A stretch of DNA of 64,000 nucleotides from assembly GCA_030386875.1 (NCBI GenBank), contig CM059569.1, positions 49,515,842-49,579,841 on the forward strand, written 5' to 3'. Each line of letters opens with the position of its first letter. Position 1 is the first letter of the stretch. The notes beneath the pieces are model-generated. The model ran no database searches, was not told where the DNA came from, and saw only the letters and a program-made list of their open reading frames with translations. The stretch is from Morinoia aosen (lineage: Eukaryota; Arthropoda; Malacostraca; Amphipoda; Talitridae). Both the position numbers and the translations under genes were made by a program. Below are positions 47,038 to 59,173 of the stretch, in pieces.

Positions 47038-47263
47038 AGTATTTCGATTATACCAACTATTTCGATTATTCCAACTATTTCGATTATCCCAACTATTTCG
47101 ATTATACCAACTATTTCGATTATCCCAACTATTTCGATTATCCAAACTATTTCGATTATCCCAACTATTTGGATTATACCAACTATTTGGATTATACCAA
47201 CTATTTCGTTTATATCAAATATTTCGATTATCCCAAATATTTCGAATACACCAAATATTTCTA
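47038..47263. repeat. 18 bp minisatellite
   Basis: Twelve to thirteen units of TATTTCGATTATCCCAAC, degrading toward the 3' end. Open on both strands because the unit is six codons long. Confidence 0.95.
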
Positions 47264-48407
47264 ATCATCCTAGACTGCGCTCACTGCAGCTCGGTGATGC
47301 TTGTCGCGTGCAGCGCAGCACACGAAGAACAAAGTTTCAGGATTGAACTTCCGTAATTATTGACCTATTCTGAATACGCTTTTCCTTTTGGGGAAAACTG
47401 AACTCTTTTTGTAGTTGTGCTGTTTCCTTTTCACAAGTCTCGTAATTATACGTAAGATGCAGATATTTATGATCGTAAAAACAATTGACGATGAAATGTA
47501 TTTCCCTCTGTACACAAGGGTCGTCAATATGAAAAAGTCAGCAGCCATTTTTCACTAATTCATGAAGTCGCTTTAATGAAATACACCCTAACAGTCGTCC
47601 CTAAAGAGTCAGCATAAATGACTTTTTCTGTTCGTGTTAAATAAAGTTTTTGTTAATGCTTCCGCATCACCAATAATCAGGGCTCTTAAAGGCACTGTTT
47701 TTCCAGCAAATCTCAAAAAGGGAATGCTTTCCACTAGCATTTGTCAAGTTTTAAAAACACCATAAAGAACGTAAGCTTCTCGGCACCCGATCTGTTTCAG
47801 CAGAGATAGGGCGCTCACAGAAGTTTCCTGGCATTGCGGACAGTTTAGGATTTGTTTAGTTTTTTTCTAAAATCGAGTTGTCTAACATACCAGAAATGTT
47901 TTTTTCGAGTATGAGTTTCAAGTACATATCGTTCCTTAGTCTTTAAGGATGCGAAGATGGTAAGGAGAGTTTTTATTCTTTAAAACTTTCAATTTAATGG
48001 GACACTGTCGCCAAAATATTAACGAGTTTCGGTTGAAATTTTAGGATTGATGCGAGGATCATCGCACGTCAGACTGTTAGCGGGAATATCTAAGAGAAAT
48101 TGCGAGAAAATGTATCTAATAGTTATTTGTAGAGAATTTTCACAGAGTCATCCATTCCCAGATCAGATACGCTACTAAATGCTGTAGCTTTTACTATCGA
48201 GGCGCTGTAAAGATAAGCAGCTGTTTCTGAGTGTCATGATGTGTTAATAAATGAGAAGTATTATTCGAAATGACTTTTGTTGTGGCTTTGATTACTTCAA
48301 ACCCAAAACATCCTATGGTCCACAAACTTTTAGCGATCAATGCTGATCTTCTGTAGGTTGCAGCATTTGTCAAGTGGAATCTTTGAGGAAAAAATTAGGC
48401 GATTTTT

Positions 48408-48690
48408 CCTCTTTGTACTGTATACAGAGATAGACGGCTTACATATCTCTTCCCGAGGAGGTAGTGACTTCCAACCACTATAAAATGAACTTTATGTGTT
48501 TCTGTGCCGAGAACGATTTCAGTAGCTTTACAGAAACAATTAGTTATTGAACAATATTTGAGTTTATGCCGGGAAGGAATCAATGAAAAATTATCGCAGT
48601 GTGAACAAAAGCCGGGCTTGTGTTACTTTCAGCGTTGGCGAAGCAAGCAACTCGACACTGCAGCATCAGCTTCCTGGCATTGGGGAGGAT
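48408..48690. repeat. 283 bp duplication, copy 2
   Basis: Copy of 45398-45680 (about 97% identical). The right edge is followed 41 bp later by the 54 bp array. The left neighbour lacks the 39 bp repeat present beside copy 1. Confidence 0.93.
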
Positions 48691-48731
48691 AATTTGGTAC
48701 TTCGCTGCTGCTCGAATAGAAAAGGAAAATA

Positions 48732-48965
48732 GGCGAGCGAAGTAAAATACGGTGTTAGTTAGACGAAATTCAGTGGGGAATTATAGGCGAGCGAATTAAA
48801 ATGTGGTGTTAGTTAGATTGAAATCAGTGAGGAACTATAGACGAGCGAAGTAAAATGTGGTGTTAGTTAGATTGAAATCAGTGAGGAATTATAGGCGAGC
48901 GAAGTAAAATGCGGTGTTAGTTAAACGGAAATCACTGAGGAATTATAGGCGAGCGTAGCTGAATG
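48732..48965. repeat. 54 bp tandem array, four copies plus a partial
   Basis: Units start GGCGAGCGAAGTAAAATGTG at 48732, 48786, 48840, 48894 and 48948, with variable positions at GCGAA(G/T)T and GATTGAAATC. Confidence 0.93.
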
Positions 48966-49340
48966 TTGTGAAGGCTTCATTTGAATGAGAAAAAACAATC
49001 TTCATTAGAAGAGAAACTGTGATTTTACCAACAAGGGTGTATAATATGAATTCATGCGGTTGATTTGTTGAAATCTTTTCTGAATGTATTTTTTCAAAGC
49101 ACTTTGAACATGTGTATTCATGATCGTTGACTATTTCAACTAATACGCCTGAAAAAATCTAAAGAACGCTTCAATGGCGCATGAAACAAGTAAATTTGTG
49201 ACAACAGGGCAAGTTTTACAATCTTGTTTGAGAATCAATGACCTCACATTTATATGACCCACCGCACAGCCAACGCGGCTTATGTGTTTTGATTATACTG
49301 TAGAATGATGTAAAGTTTATTTCGTTGAAGTTGTTCTCAC

Positions 49341-49554
49341 CTGAACCTCGACCTTTCCTCTCCAGAGCCGAGGCGTCTACCATATACCGAATTTCCATGC
49401 GTTTCGGTTCGAGAGAATATTGATTAATCTTCACAAAGGTTCTCGGGATTTCAATAACTTTAGCCTACAGGGCTACCTGACCGAGGTTAATAACTCCGTC
49501 GGATGTCAGTTGAAGCTCTGCAGTGGTTCCCTCTGTTTGCTCCAGTCCTTGATT
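49341..49554 (-). CDS. strongly coding-like block with an in-frame TAG
   Basis: Seventy codons on the minus strand show purine first in 67% and G first in 36%. The upstream part has TEGTTAELQLTSDGVINLGQ; the downstream part has KVIEIPRTFVKINQYSLEPK and MVDASALERKGRGS, ending at a strong donor (TTCAG|GTGAGA, 49340). The TAG (49465-49467) splits them and is also the AG of a possible acceptor (CCCTGTAG). Either 49341-49464 is the true exon, or an old exon has a nonsense change. The frame is the same on both sides of the stop. Protein not recognised. Confidence 0.48.
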
Positions 49555-50500
49555 CTGATGCGAGTGCTATCACCAAACACTTTTTCAGCTTGCTTTTTCT
49601 CATCTTAAACAGTGCATTCGAAGGCGCAATTTCAACTTCTCTGATACAGAAATGAAAGGTACCTTGAAAGACTCTCCAAAAATATTTAATAATAATTTTT
49701 TGTTTATAGATATTTTATTCGGCAATTACTTAAGCCTTTTCGCGTATCCTCCTAATACCCCTGTGATACTTTAGTTTGTAAGCTGAGGCAAAAATTTCAG
49801 AAATAATGCCATAGTTTGACGCAATTCACGTTGTATCATCGAACCATGGAGCAAAATTACTTATTGCGTTGCAAAGTACAGGAATGGGTATCGAAAAGAT
49901 GAACCAGATGTTTAAAAAAAAAAGACTTGCTTGAAAAATTCAAAAATTCTTTTAATTGTCTCAGTCCGTAAGGTAAGAGAAGGGACAAACTCAGTATGAG
50001 TGATGGATCTATCGATGCTGTGTGCGACACCTCCCAACGCAGGCCTAGAAAATGGGTTTCCGTCGGACCATGGGCGGTTCAGAGCACAATACATGAAGTG
50101 TTGCACAAACATCTACTCCTGCATACACACAAAGAATATAGTACTTCGGTACCTAATGCTTAGACTTTAAAGTTAAGAATTACAGGAACTTTGACAATGT
50201 CAACTATTTACAGATATATTAAAGGATATATATATATATATTTTGCTCAGACGTACTCTGAGGAACAAAAAGAGCACGTTGGAATTTATGGGAAAAACAT
50301 CTCATACCTGTACCTAACACAGCATGCTTAAAAAAGATCTGAAATCAAGGAAGAGTATCAATGTCACAATTTATCTCCGCTCATTCTTTCACTTTATGAT
50401 TTCAGTTCATGGTATATGCGAGAAGAAAAGAAGAAAATAGAGAGATAAAATCCATGATTTTCACTGTGAAAATATTGGCGCTTTTTAGAAATCTTAACTA

Positions 50501-50534
50501 ATGGCGAATTTTTTATCCTACTTCAATTTGTCAG
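50501..50534 (+). CDS. weak initial-exon candidate
   Basis: ATG followed by ANFLSYFNLS and a perfect donor (GTCAG|GTGAGT). The sequence before the donor is also pyrimidine-rich, so it may be a chance acceptor/donor overlap. Confidence 0.2.
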
Positions 50535-50814
50535 GTGAGTATTAGACACCGAAAACATCAAACTTATACCATGTGTCGAGCAAACGTTAATTCAAGCTCG
50601 GACACATATTAGGTAAGTATAAAAAATATGATACTCTTGTTTTGTTCAGAAGTAAAAGCTACTTTGCGCAGTTTCTTTTTCGTTACCACGGCTCGTTGAC
50701 TGTGGATGTGATGAGTGTGGATGGATCCTAAATAAAATATTGAGTATTATTCATCGTAACCGAGCTTCTGTATGATTCAATTTCTCGTAGCTTCAGAGGT
50801 AAAATGCTTAAAAA

Positions 50815-50921
50815 CCCAGTCTAAGTTTTTCGCCGGACATGAATGTTTAGCGCCGCCCAAGCGATTTAATTACTTGGACGGCGAAAAACATGTATGCAGC
50901 CGGCGAAAAGGCTAGACTGGG
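50815..50921. mobile_element. 107 bp fold-back element
   Basis: Nearly the whole sequence pairs with itself: outer arms CCCAGTCTA..TTTTTCGCCGG and CCGGCGAAAAGGCTAGACTG plus GG; middle arms around CATGAATGTTTAGCGCCG / CGGCGAAAAACATGTATG; inner CCAAG / CTTGG around a GCGATTTAATTA loop. Much more GC-rich than its surroundings. No clear target duplication, so class is unassigned. Confidence 0.75.
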
Positions 50922-51412
50922 TATGTTATGGCTTCCGGAGGCATGTCTCGTGACTACACAGATCTGTCACGCAATTCGATCCAATTTCCATACGGCGTCA
51001 GGAAGCTGGAAGAGCTATATTCCAAAATTTGCCTCTAAATAGTCATGCATGAAATTTAATCCAAAGTGCTGCTTTTTGTTGGTGAAAATAGCCGTAAACT
51101 ACATGCATATATATCATGAATGACCGTTCAAACAATGTGCTTGCTGCTTTCAAGGTCTTACATGTTAATAATTAAGAAAGCGTTTTTCATTATGTGTTTC
51201 TTAAATCAGAAAAGCATTCACTCAATTAATGTAGAAAAATACGAAAATGTTATTTTTTACAGCACATGAAATTAATATCAGTACGCTAGATTTTTTTACA
51301 TAGTTAAAGCCTTATTGAGTGAGCAAATAAATACATTCATGCATTTCATTTGTAAAGAATCAGATTATTAGGTTACTTCTATAAAAAAGGCACTACCGAA
51401 GTACTTCGTTGA

Positions 51413-51622
51413 AGCGGAAATAAAAAACCTTGGGAGTTGGCCAACAAGAGCGGGAAATTACGTGAAAAAGACAATAAATTGGTCATTGATAAATTAGCTG
51501 CTGAAGTGGGAGCTCCGTACATCAGCGATGGCAGAGTTTTTTCCAGAGCACATTTTGTTTTGCCACAAGGTTACACCTGGATGTTTCACAAGGGTAATGG
51601 AACGTTATTGAGCTCATTCTAA
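51413..51622 (+). CDS. coding-like exon, unknown protein
   Basis: About 69 codons to TAA with purine first about 64% and G first 33%. Includes DNKLVIDKLAAEVGAPYISD and AHFVLPQGYTWMF. A donor inside (ACAAGG|GTAATG at 51595) would remove the last residues. The acceptor is weak (GTTGAAG). No recognised domain. Confidence 0.4.
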   Translation, partial: SGNKKPWELANKSGKLREKDNKLVIDKLAAEVGAPYISDGRVFSRAHFVLPQGYTWMFHKGNGTLLSSF

Positions 51623-52299
51623 AGACATTGTTAACGACAATAAATCCCAAGAGAGTAATTAATACAACTTGATAAAATTAGGAAACAAATGAAGAAACCA
51701 ATCAGAATTTATTTAAATGAATCTTGCTTTATTAACTCTAGTGAATTCTAAATCTCGACTGTTCTAGTTATAAAATGACCACTTGATAAAGCTTTCATGA
51801 AACTTAACTTGATTATTACGATAATCATACTTATACTTTTGTTTTCAAATTACTCTTTACCACGAAGATCCTAAACAAATTTAAACAAAATTATCTCAAA
51901 ACACTAAGAAACTAAAGTGATTGTCTTAAACAGCTCATTTTTAGCAATATCAAACAAACTACAATACATTGCTATGTAAATGAAAAGTAAGGTCAAAAAA
52001 ACCGTACGAATGACTGTTTTGTTAACAAAAAAGATAAAGTGTAGATAAATAAAATTGAACGTTTCAAATTAACAGTTCATCTTCAGCAAAAGAAATGAGT
52101 AAACAGTGGTAAAGGGAACAGTGAAAATTCAGATTCAGTTGGATCAATGCAGATTTAATTTTAGGTATTGCTATGTATCTCAGAATACATTGCATTTCGA
52201 GCCATGTACTGTTTCCTGTGCCATAGAGAAATCGTCTATCGTACAAGTGGAAATAGACCGTCATGGCGGAAAATGGCGACAATCATTGTAAAACAACCA

Positions 52300-53980
52300 T
52301 GAAAAATTCAGAAATTTGACGAGCATAAACGCTCGATAAGACATCATTCCATTAACTGAGAGTAATAGCTCAAAATCTGAGACACTATGGGTCATAAAAT
52401 TTATTTAAATCTTTGTATTTCAATCACTTATTCTCAAGTTTCATTTTTTCCCAGCAATATATTTGCAGCATATGAAGGAAATCTTATGCGACGTCTATTT
52501 AGTTCATTATAAAGGGTTCAGTAGTCGTGCAAAGTGAAATATTATAAAGTTGCCTGAAAATATAAAAAATTCAGTTAAAAATCATGAGCACTGTTCAGAA
52601 AGAAATAAGGTTTTTGCATGACTGAGCAAAGCTCTAAATTTTTGTGAAAAAATGTTATAAAAGAATTACTTGAATAATTTTATCAATCTAATTTCCTTGT
52701 CATGCGAGGTTACCGGAAATCGTAGCGATGAACTTCGTTAAATTCAGGTTGTACAGTGATTGCACTAAATTTGTAACTTCTTTGCTATAACGACTCTGAT
52801 TCAGTATATTTGCGCTGGTTTCATCAAAATTTTAAATCGTGTTCATATTATAGGTTGAATTGTAGACTAAAATAATACTCCAAGTCGTGGCTCACAAAAT
52901 ATTTACCTCGGTTCCTTTGAATAGGCCATTTAGAGATTCAAAAAAGTACTCATCGCTTGCAGTTCAGTTAAAGCATAATCTTGATCCGTGAATATAAGTT
53001 GTTTGAATTATTTGCTAAAAGAACATAAATTTTTCCCCTATAAGATTTTAGCGCGTGTTCGTTTTGACGAAACACTAACCAATGAAACAGTTATTCCTAA
53101 AGTAACTTAAATACTGGTTTCAATGTCCGTAGACTTTATTGATAATTTTCATTAAAATTTCAAAATTATTGAAGGGGCAGTTACTTTGCAGAATGGGTAA
53201 AATTTCAACTCGGGTGTCACTCAAAGCTCATGGAATGACTCAAGTCTGATATTTTTTTCATATTGAATATCTTAAAGGCAAAATTACGTGCATGAAATAT
53301 TACCTTTGACTAATGTTAGAGGAAAATAAAATTTTCATTACGAAATGGCATGAAATACTTTTCAAATCATAATTATTATTTATAATTGTCTTGAAGGGCA
53401 GTTCCTGTTCAACTGAAGGAAAATAATTAACGACTGTAGAGAATTTGTAGTTCCTGCCTGCCTTCTCTCATGGTTGCATTAAGGAGTTTCAAACAAACTC
53501 CTCACAATAGTTTCTGAGGGCTAGAAAAGTTGTTACTAAATTTTATAGTCGTTGATCAACGTGAATACAAATTAATCATAGATTAGCATACTTTTTTGCA
53601 TAGTAAGTGGGATTGAATTTTTTTGAATGTTTACTTCGTTCTATTAGTACAAAATTCCAGAAAAAAATAGGATACAGAAGCTTATTCTGTCGATTTTTTT
53701 GTGGTAAATGTTTTTAATTAAGGTTCGAAATGTTAAACTTTCTCTCTAAATTATTTCCACAATATCAAGGAGAATAAAAAACTTAGATTTTCACTGGTAA
53801 TGAAAATGGTTCGTACGATTTCAGTAAAATATTCAATCTAATTCCAGCAAATTTTTTTCATTTAAATTTTAAAATAATTCCCTTATAATGTACGAGTACA
53901 TGACAAACTGTAACTACATAGTATGGAGAATACAATATCGTACCTAAAATACTTCAGAAAGTATGCTAATGAAATTTTTT
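52300..53980. other. AT-rich stretch, nothing supported
   Basis: No arrays, inverted ends or supported exons seen. Confidence 0.5.
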
Positions 53981-53988
53981 TATTTCAG

Positions 53989-54029
53989 GTGAAGGGAGTA
54001 ATTCTTCCTCTCCCACAATTAAAAAATAA
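53989..54029 (+). CDS. short terminal-exon candidate with poly(A) signal
   Basis: A textbook acceptor (AATTTTTTTATTTCAG) is followed by GT GAA GGG and EGSNSSSPTIKK-stop, with AATAAA immediately after the stop (54025-54030). A second frame (starting GTG) is open a little longer. Short, so supported mainly by the acceptor and poly(A) signal. Confidence 0.33.
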
Positions 54030-54326
54030 ATATTTTATTTAAAGGAGATTGCACAGCATTTTAAGATTTGCAGAATAAATACATTTTAAATCACATTCGG
54101 TTAACTACGTAATATCGATGATTTAAATTTTTGTAATTGTAAAATTGATGCGTTTGTTGAATTTATTCAAACATGTATTTTGATGAATTTTACCTAATAT
54201 TACCCTTTATTGAATAATGATTGACAAATTCATATTGAATAAATTCTTGGTGAAAGTCACGTGTTTTCACTACTTTGTCAGTGCAGGTGTAAACCAGTGC
54301 AGGCTTCAAAGTTATTCTGCGAGCAG

Positions 54327-54640
54327 TTAAAGTTAATTCTCTACTATTCTTCAAGTGGGTGACAGTTAATTCTGTACTATTGTTCAAGTAGTTAACACTT
54401 AATTTTGTACTATTCTTTAAAGTTATTAACACTTAATTCTGTACTAATCTTCAAGTAGTTAAAGTTAATTCTGTACTATTCTTCGAGTATTTAACATTTA
54501 ATTTAATACTTTTATTCAAGTAGTTAAAGTAAATTCTGTGCTATTCTTCGAGTAGTTAACAGTTAATTCTAGACTTTTATTCAAGAAGTTGAAGTTAATT
54601 CTGTTCTATTGTTCAAGTAGTTAACAGTTAATTCTATTCT
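54327..54640. repeat. 32/33 bp array, about ten units
   Basis: Units GTTAACAGTTAATTCTGTAC plus TATTCTTCAAGTA, with a 32 bp form (GTTAAAGTTAATTCTG...) and a 33 bp form tending to alternate, giving a loose 65 bp higher-order period. Confidence 0.88.
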
Positions 54641-54709
54641 ATTATTTATCACTATTATTTAAGATTTTTGGTTTATTTAACATAGCCGAAGATGTATTGC
54701 GTCTGAATT

Positions 54710-54816
54710 TCATGCCTCGCACAGTTCGTTCCTGATCTCCTCGATCGCAAGCCTATTCGCAGGGTGATTCTTGTGATAATCAAACATTTCGACTGCGTTC
54801 CTCACGCTACTGAAGG
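54710..54816 (-). CDS. coding-like terminal exon, unknown protein
   Basis: The 3' end frame contains AVEMFDYHKNHPANRLAIEE and ends ELCEA-stop (TGA). Purine first about 72%, G first 38% in the last 29 codons. Acceptor either CCCGTTTAATTAG (54817) or the adjacent CTTCAG (54810). Charged, helical C-terminus; not recognised. Confidence 0.45.
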
Positions 54817-55833
54817 CTAATTAAACGGGCAGCGTAGCCGCTAATAAATCTCAGCCAACTCCACTGAAATTTACTTTTTTCACTGCCAATTACGTTAACA
54901 GCGCTCTATTTCATGCGACAAGAGCTCAAATAATAATGATTGCACGCTTGCTCCCAGGCTTCGAGAGATGGGGTGTTCCGATTGGCCAATTGTGCGCTCA
55001 ATCGGTCAGACAATAGATTAACGTGTAAATGTACTTGGGTACAAACGGGACGTGATTACAGTCAGAATTCTTTGGCTGTTTGCACGTATTCACACTGACT
55101 ACGGATGCAGAATTTTATCGGCAAAATTAAAGCTGAACGCACGTAAGCATTAATGAGAGGCGCAATCACTTACGTACCTGCTTAGCTGGGATTGTACTGA
55201 AGCTTATCAGAGTGCGAGTGGTTATTATTTTATGCTGTCTGTAGCAGACGAGGATAGACAGGACAGTGCCAGTAGTTTGATGTGGGTGGTGAATAAACCC
55301 AAAAGTAAACTTTTTTGGGGTAATGTTCCGAAGAAATATTCCTTAATTTAGGTTTTCATCTGTTTTAGTTGGTCAACCCAAATCGCAATTTTAGAAATAG
55401 CAGTGGAAAGTAATATCTACCTGGAGAAAGTGAAAGCCTGTAATGTTTTTGAATGCAAGTGAGCTTCATGTTCATGTTCAATGAAAATACGTGTTGATGT
55501 GAATACCATTTGCTCACACACTATAATTTCTAAAAGTTAGTCCAAAAGAAGAATGTCCCATTACGCGGTGTGATAAATTACTCAATAAAAGAAAAATTAA
55601 AGTTGGTTGCTGGTTAAGAAAATACGCAATGAAATTTAAATCCACCAAACGTAAAAAATAATTATTGGAAGCTCAGAAAGATAGAACGCGCTCGAAAACT
55701 TCACTTTCTTCTGCTACCAACTCACCTTGCTGAACACTGTTAACAACTTCCTTCTGTCTCTAGCATGTTGATAAATAATTCATTCCTACGAATTAGTACA
55801 TTGACAGAGTGATTCATTCTTTAACGGTAGCAA

Positions 55834-56575
55834 ATGCCGCCATACTTTGGCAAAGGCATCCGCTATCTAAAATTTGAGACATTGAAGCCGAAGTTACGGG
55901 TAAAGTTAGGTTCAGGCACCAATATCTTCGGTGACACAAAGTTTCGAGCATTTCCATATCCTGAAGGAGTTACTCAAAGACTTCCGCAATAGCACATAAA
56001 AAATTGTCGGCCACAAGCTTGCGCATGCTGGGGTTCGGTAGTAAGGAGCCCACGCTTTTGCGGGGACTTTATGCCATAAGGTAGCTTTTACTGGAGCTCT
56101 TGAGGCCGCGGCAAATCTGCCAAACTTTTAGACAATCTCAAGGCATACGAGAGTGAGGCGCTGTACTCACATTAACTGAGGTGTGTCGATTTCACCAGCT
56201 ACCGATCTGAGAGCTGCATCAAGGAAGAAAATCTACAAAGCAGCTGTAATCAGATATGACTTCCACTCTACGGATAATGATTTGAAGAGTTTCTATACCA
56301 TCATCAGAGGAACGGGAGTTTCATATCGGAAAATTTAAACTTGGATATGAGAAGGGATTGGAATTTCGATGCCGTTCTTTATCGGATCCTAAACCCAAGA
56401 GAGGGTTGTTACTGTGAGAGCACCTAAAGTCTTCATCATTATGTTGGTTACCGAAGCTGCATGTAATGCAAGACTACTTGATGAGGCCTCAGAAATGAAA
56501 CCTCCTCAATTTGCACGTGCCAAAGAAAAATTCGACATAACATTGTGGGATCGTAGAGGAATTTCAGTGCTATAA
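55834..56575 (+). pseudogene. frame-broken coding relic, family unknown
   Basis: Within a GC-richer block, successive pieces in different frames look coding: ATG at 55834 with TLKPKLRVKLGSGTNIFGD; a piece DNLKAYESEALYSH near 56134; AASRKKIYKAAVIRYDFHST near 56230 (purine first 67%); and LVTEAACNARLLDEASEMKP near 56440-56575 (G first 35%). Stops and frame changes separate them. This fits a decayed gene or transposon ORF. No family recognised. Confidence 0.35.
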
Positions 56576-56599
56576 ATTAATTAATCTATAAACGAACTA

Positions 56600-58450
56600 G
56601 AAAAGATGTTTATTAGACCAAAAAATGGGGATATATTTTTCTAAAAACTTGTGATACTAAGATTTGATGTAACAGTATTCAACTTTTCATCGACAAACAT
56701 TTAAGCCATCTTTCACACATCAGGAAATATCTGACAGTAAAGTACACGTGTAGTTACGATAGCCTTTTAGTTTATGAAATACATTTCTAATGCGTAAAGT
56801 CATCGCCATAGCACCCGCCAGATTATCAGACGCTTAGTGGATTTTAACAAAAAGCAAATGTTTTTTTAACATACACAATACTGATGAAAAAATTCAGCCT
56901 CGCAGCCTTGCCCTGCGAAAGAAAGATGTTTTTTTTAAATTAACGGTGAAGAAAGTTAAGTAAATAGAGAAAAGTCTCTGAATATAACTCAAAATGAATA
57001 TGAATAGTAAGTACCATGCGTCAACTAATGTAAGAAATGCAGAGACAGTCTATGAAAACTCATTAAATATTAAGTGCTGATGGCGGGAAAATTCGAAGTC
57101 AATTTATGATAGAGTGCTGAGACACAGAAATGCTCATCATAGAAGGTCATCAGCAATCAGTGCCAATCGACGCTTTTCAGTGCCGAAAATTGTTCACGCA
57201 CTCCAATTATGATCACTACCGATTTGTCTCGATTGCCAATTATAGTACATGATAAATATGATACATTTATCGCTTGACGATAAAATTAAAACGAATGACT
57301 TTTACCTCAGTTTCTAGCAACTATGACGTATAGATACACATATTTCTTTAATTACATACAGCTTTAGCATACATGCACAGGTGTTAACGCATTTGTACAG
57401 GGTGCGTCAGTGAAACGAAAAATAGTTAAGGCTTATAAAACGATGAAAAATAAGGTATAAAAAATGTACTTGGCTTTTAAACGATTAGAATAAACAACCA
57501 TTTGGTGTACAAAAACAGAAATGAATTATTTTTTTGAGACTAATGTCCTTTAGGTGGCCTCCATAAAAACGATAGCGCCCCATTATTTAGTGGCCGATAC
57601 TGGCACAGCAAAGGTAGGTTTCTTTTACAGCTAAAAATACTGTAATAAAAGTGCCTTCAGTATATTATTTTTATCTATTCACAAGTAGTGGAGCTGGAAA
57701 TACAGTTTCGCAACCATTTGCTTACATAAATAAATGGGAACGAAATGACAAGTTCTGAAGCTGCGATGTGAGCAAGTTTTAGTGTGTCATTTTAGGGCTC
57801 AATAACTCGAGCAAAGCTTAACTTACATCTCAGCGGGCCAGGGGGAGAAAAGCTGATCTTAAAGGCCTGTAACGAGTTTCAATAAAGCATCTGTAGTTAC
57901 ACAAGAGAGTTTAGTCTTTATCGTTCGAAAGCTTGATGATTTTTTGTACAACAATTCTTTGCCCTTTGTTGGTAAGGAGACTTCGATGTTTCTGACTTAG
58001 ATGAAATTAAATTGCGGCCAAAGCCTAAAAATTTGCCCCATTCAAATTCACTTGATATTCGATAAAGTATTCTAACTATGGTCAAATTTTCATATCTGCA
58101 TGTAAATTACGACAAGGAGGAGGAATTTTTCCGTTGTATTTTTCATCCGTTGGCGATATTTTTGTAACAACATCGCCTAGTTTAAAAATGACCAGAAAAA
58201 AAACATTTTAATTCTTGGAGTTCTAAAATTGAAGTAAATGTTAAAATAATATTTTGTGAGCAGAACTTGAACCAAAACGTCCGTATTATCAGATGAAAAT
58301 GTTCGCATTGCAATACGCTTTCTTTCTTAGTTCACTCGATGTCAATTTTTTTTTAAGGATAAGATTGAAAATTTTCATGTTGGCAATTCCTAATGTAAAT
58401 GTGCACTTTGTTAGGGTGTTAAATATAAACGCATTTGTTTATTTGATTCG
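56600..58450. other. stretch without a supported feature
   Basis: Only an isolated transposon-end-like motif (TACAGGGTGCGTCAGTG at 57396) without a matching partner. Confidence 0.45.
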
Positions 58451-58453
58451 CTT

Positions 58454-58496
58454 GTACACTGAATGATGACAGAGACATGGTCATCATTCAGTGTAC
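58454..58496. other. perfect 17 bp hairpin, 9-nt loop
   Basis: GTACACTGAATGATGAC and its exact complement around AGAGACATG. Too short alone for a usual microRNA precursor. Confidence 0.88.
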
Positions 58497-58498
58497 TC

Positions 58499-58584
58499 CA
58501 GTTAGGGTGACAGCCGATACTAACCCATCATTTCATGCAGACAGTCGATACTGACATTCCAGTTAGGGTGACAGCCGATACCAA
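58499..58584. repeat. 60 bp direct duplication
   Basis: CCAGTTAGGGTGACAGCCGA at 58499 and again at 58559, each followed by TAC(T/C)AAC. Confidence 0.85.
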
Positions 58585-58732
58585 CGAAGTCGTTTTTATT
58601 TACGGACAAAAATACTGTTAATTCAACGGAGTTCATTGAGCTATACGCTAGAGCTGAAAATTCGTATCCCTCCAAACAACAGCGCGGGACTAGGCTTTTG
58701 TCTGACAGAAATGAAAGACATTCTTTAACCAT
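58520..58732 (-). CDS. candidate small ORF or first exon (70 aa)
   Basis: ATG in good context (AGAATGG) opens MVKECLSFLSDKSLVPRCCL; G first about 31% over the first 52 codons. A donor (GTTG|GTATCG, near 58577) may end the coding part, since the rest overlaps the 60 bp duplication. Confidence 0.3.
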   Translation of the reverse strand: MVKECLSFLSDKSLVPRCCLEGYEFSALAYSSMNSVELTVFLSVNKNDFVGIGCHPNWNVSIDCLHEMMG

Positions 58733-59173
58733 TCTTTTTTCCTATTTTATTTGTTGGAGGAAAATATTTCTATCCGCCAGCAGCGAGAGAAGATCACCTA
58801 ACTACAAACATCTGATCAACAGAATTTTGTGACGCTCAATTCCACTTCCCAACTCGTAGTATTTTAAATGTCAGACTCCGAACATTTGCACGGGATCACC
58901 CTGGCATTACATTTAGCTGTACCGGAGGCTAAGGAAACTGGAGTGAGTTATGGGGAGAATATTCTCGGCATCCGAGTCTGACACTCGTTTAGGTTTCATT
59001 ACTGGGAAGAACTCTATTGATTATTTCGCAGTGTCGAGCTGTGGTCGTGGTAAGGAGGTCTCCGATATCGAGACGTCGGTAAATCCATGAGAATTTATGG
59101 CCGGTACTCGCTGTCAGGCGTACGAACCGCACGAGATTAATTCAACGGGTTTTTTCCGAGAACTCCTTAAAAT

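Noticed and set aside
57396-57412. TACAGGGTGCG motif resembling a Tc1/mariner end
   Set aside because: No matching inverted partner was found nearby.
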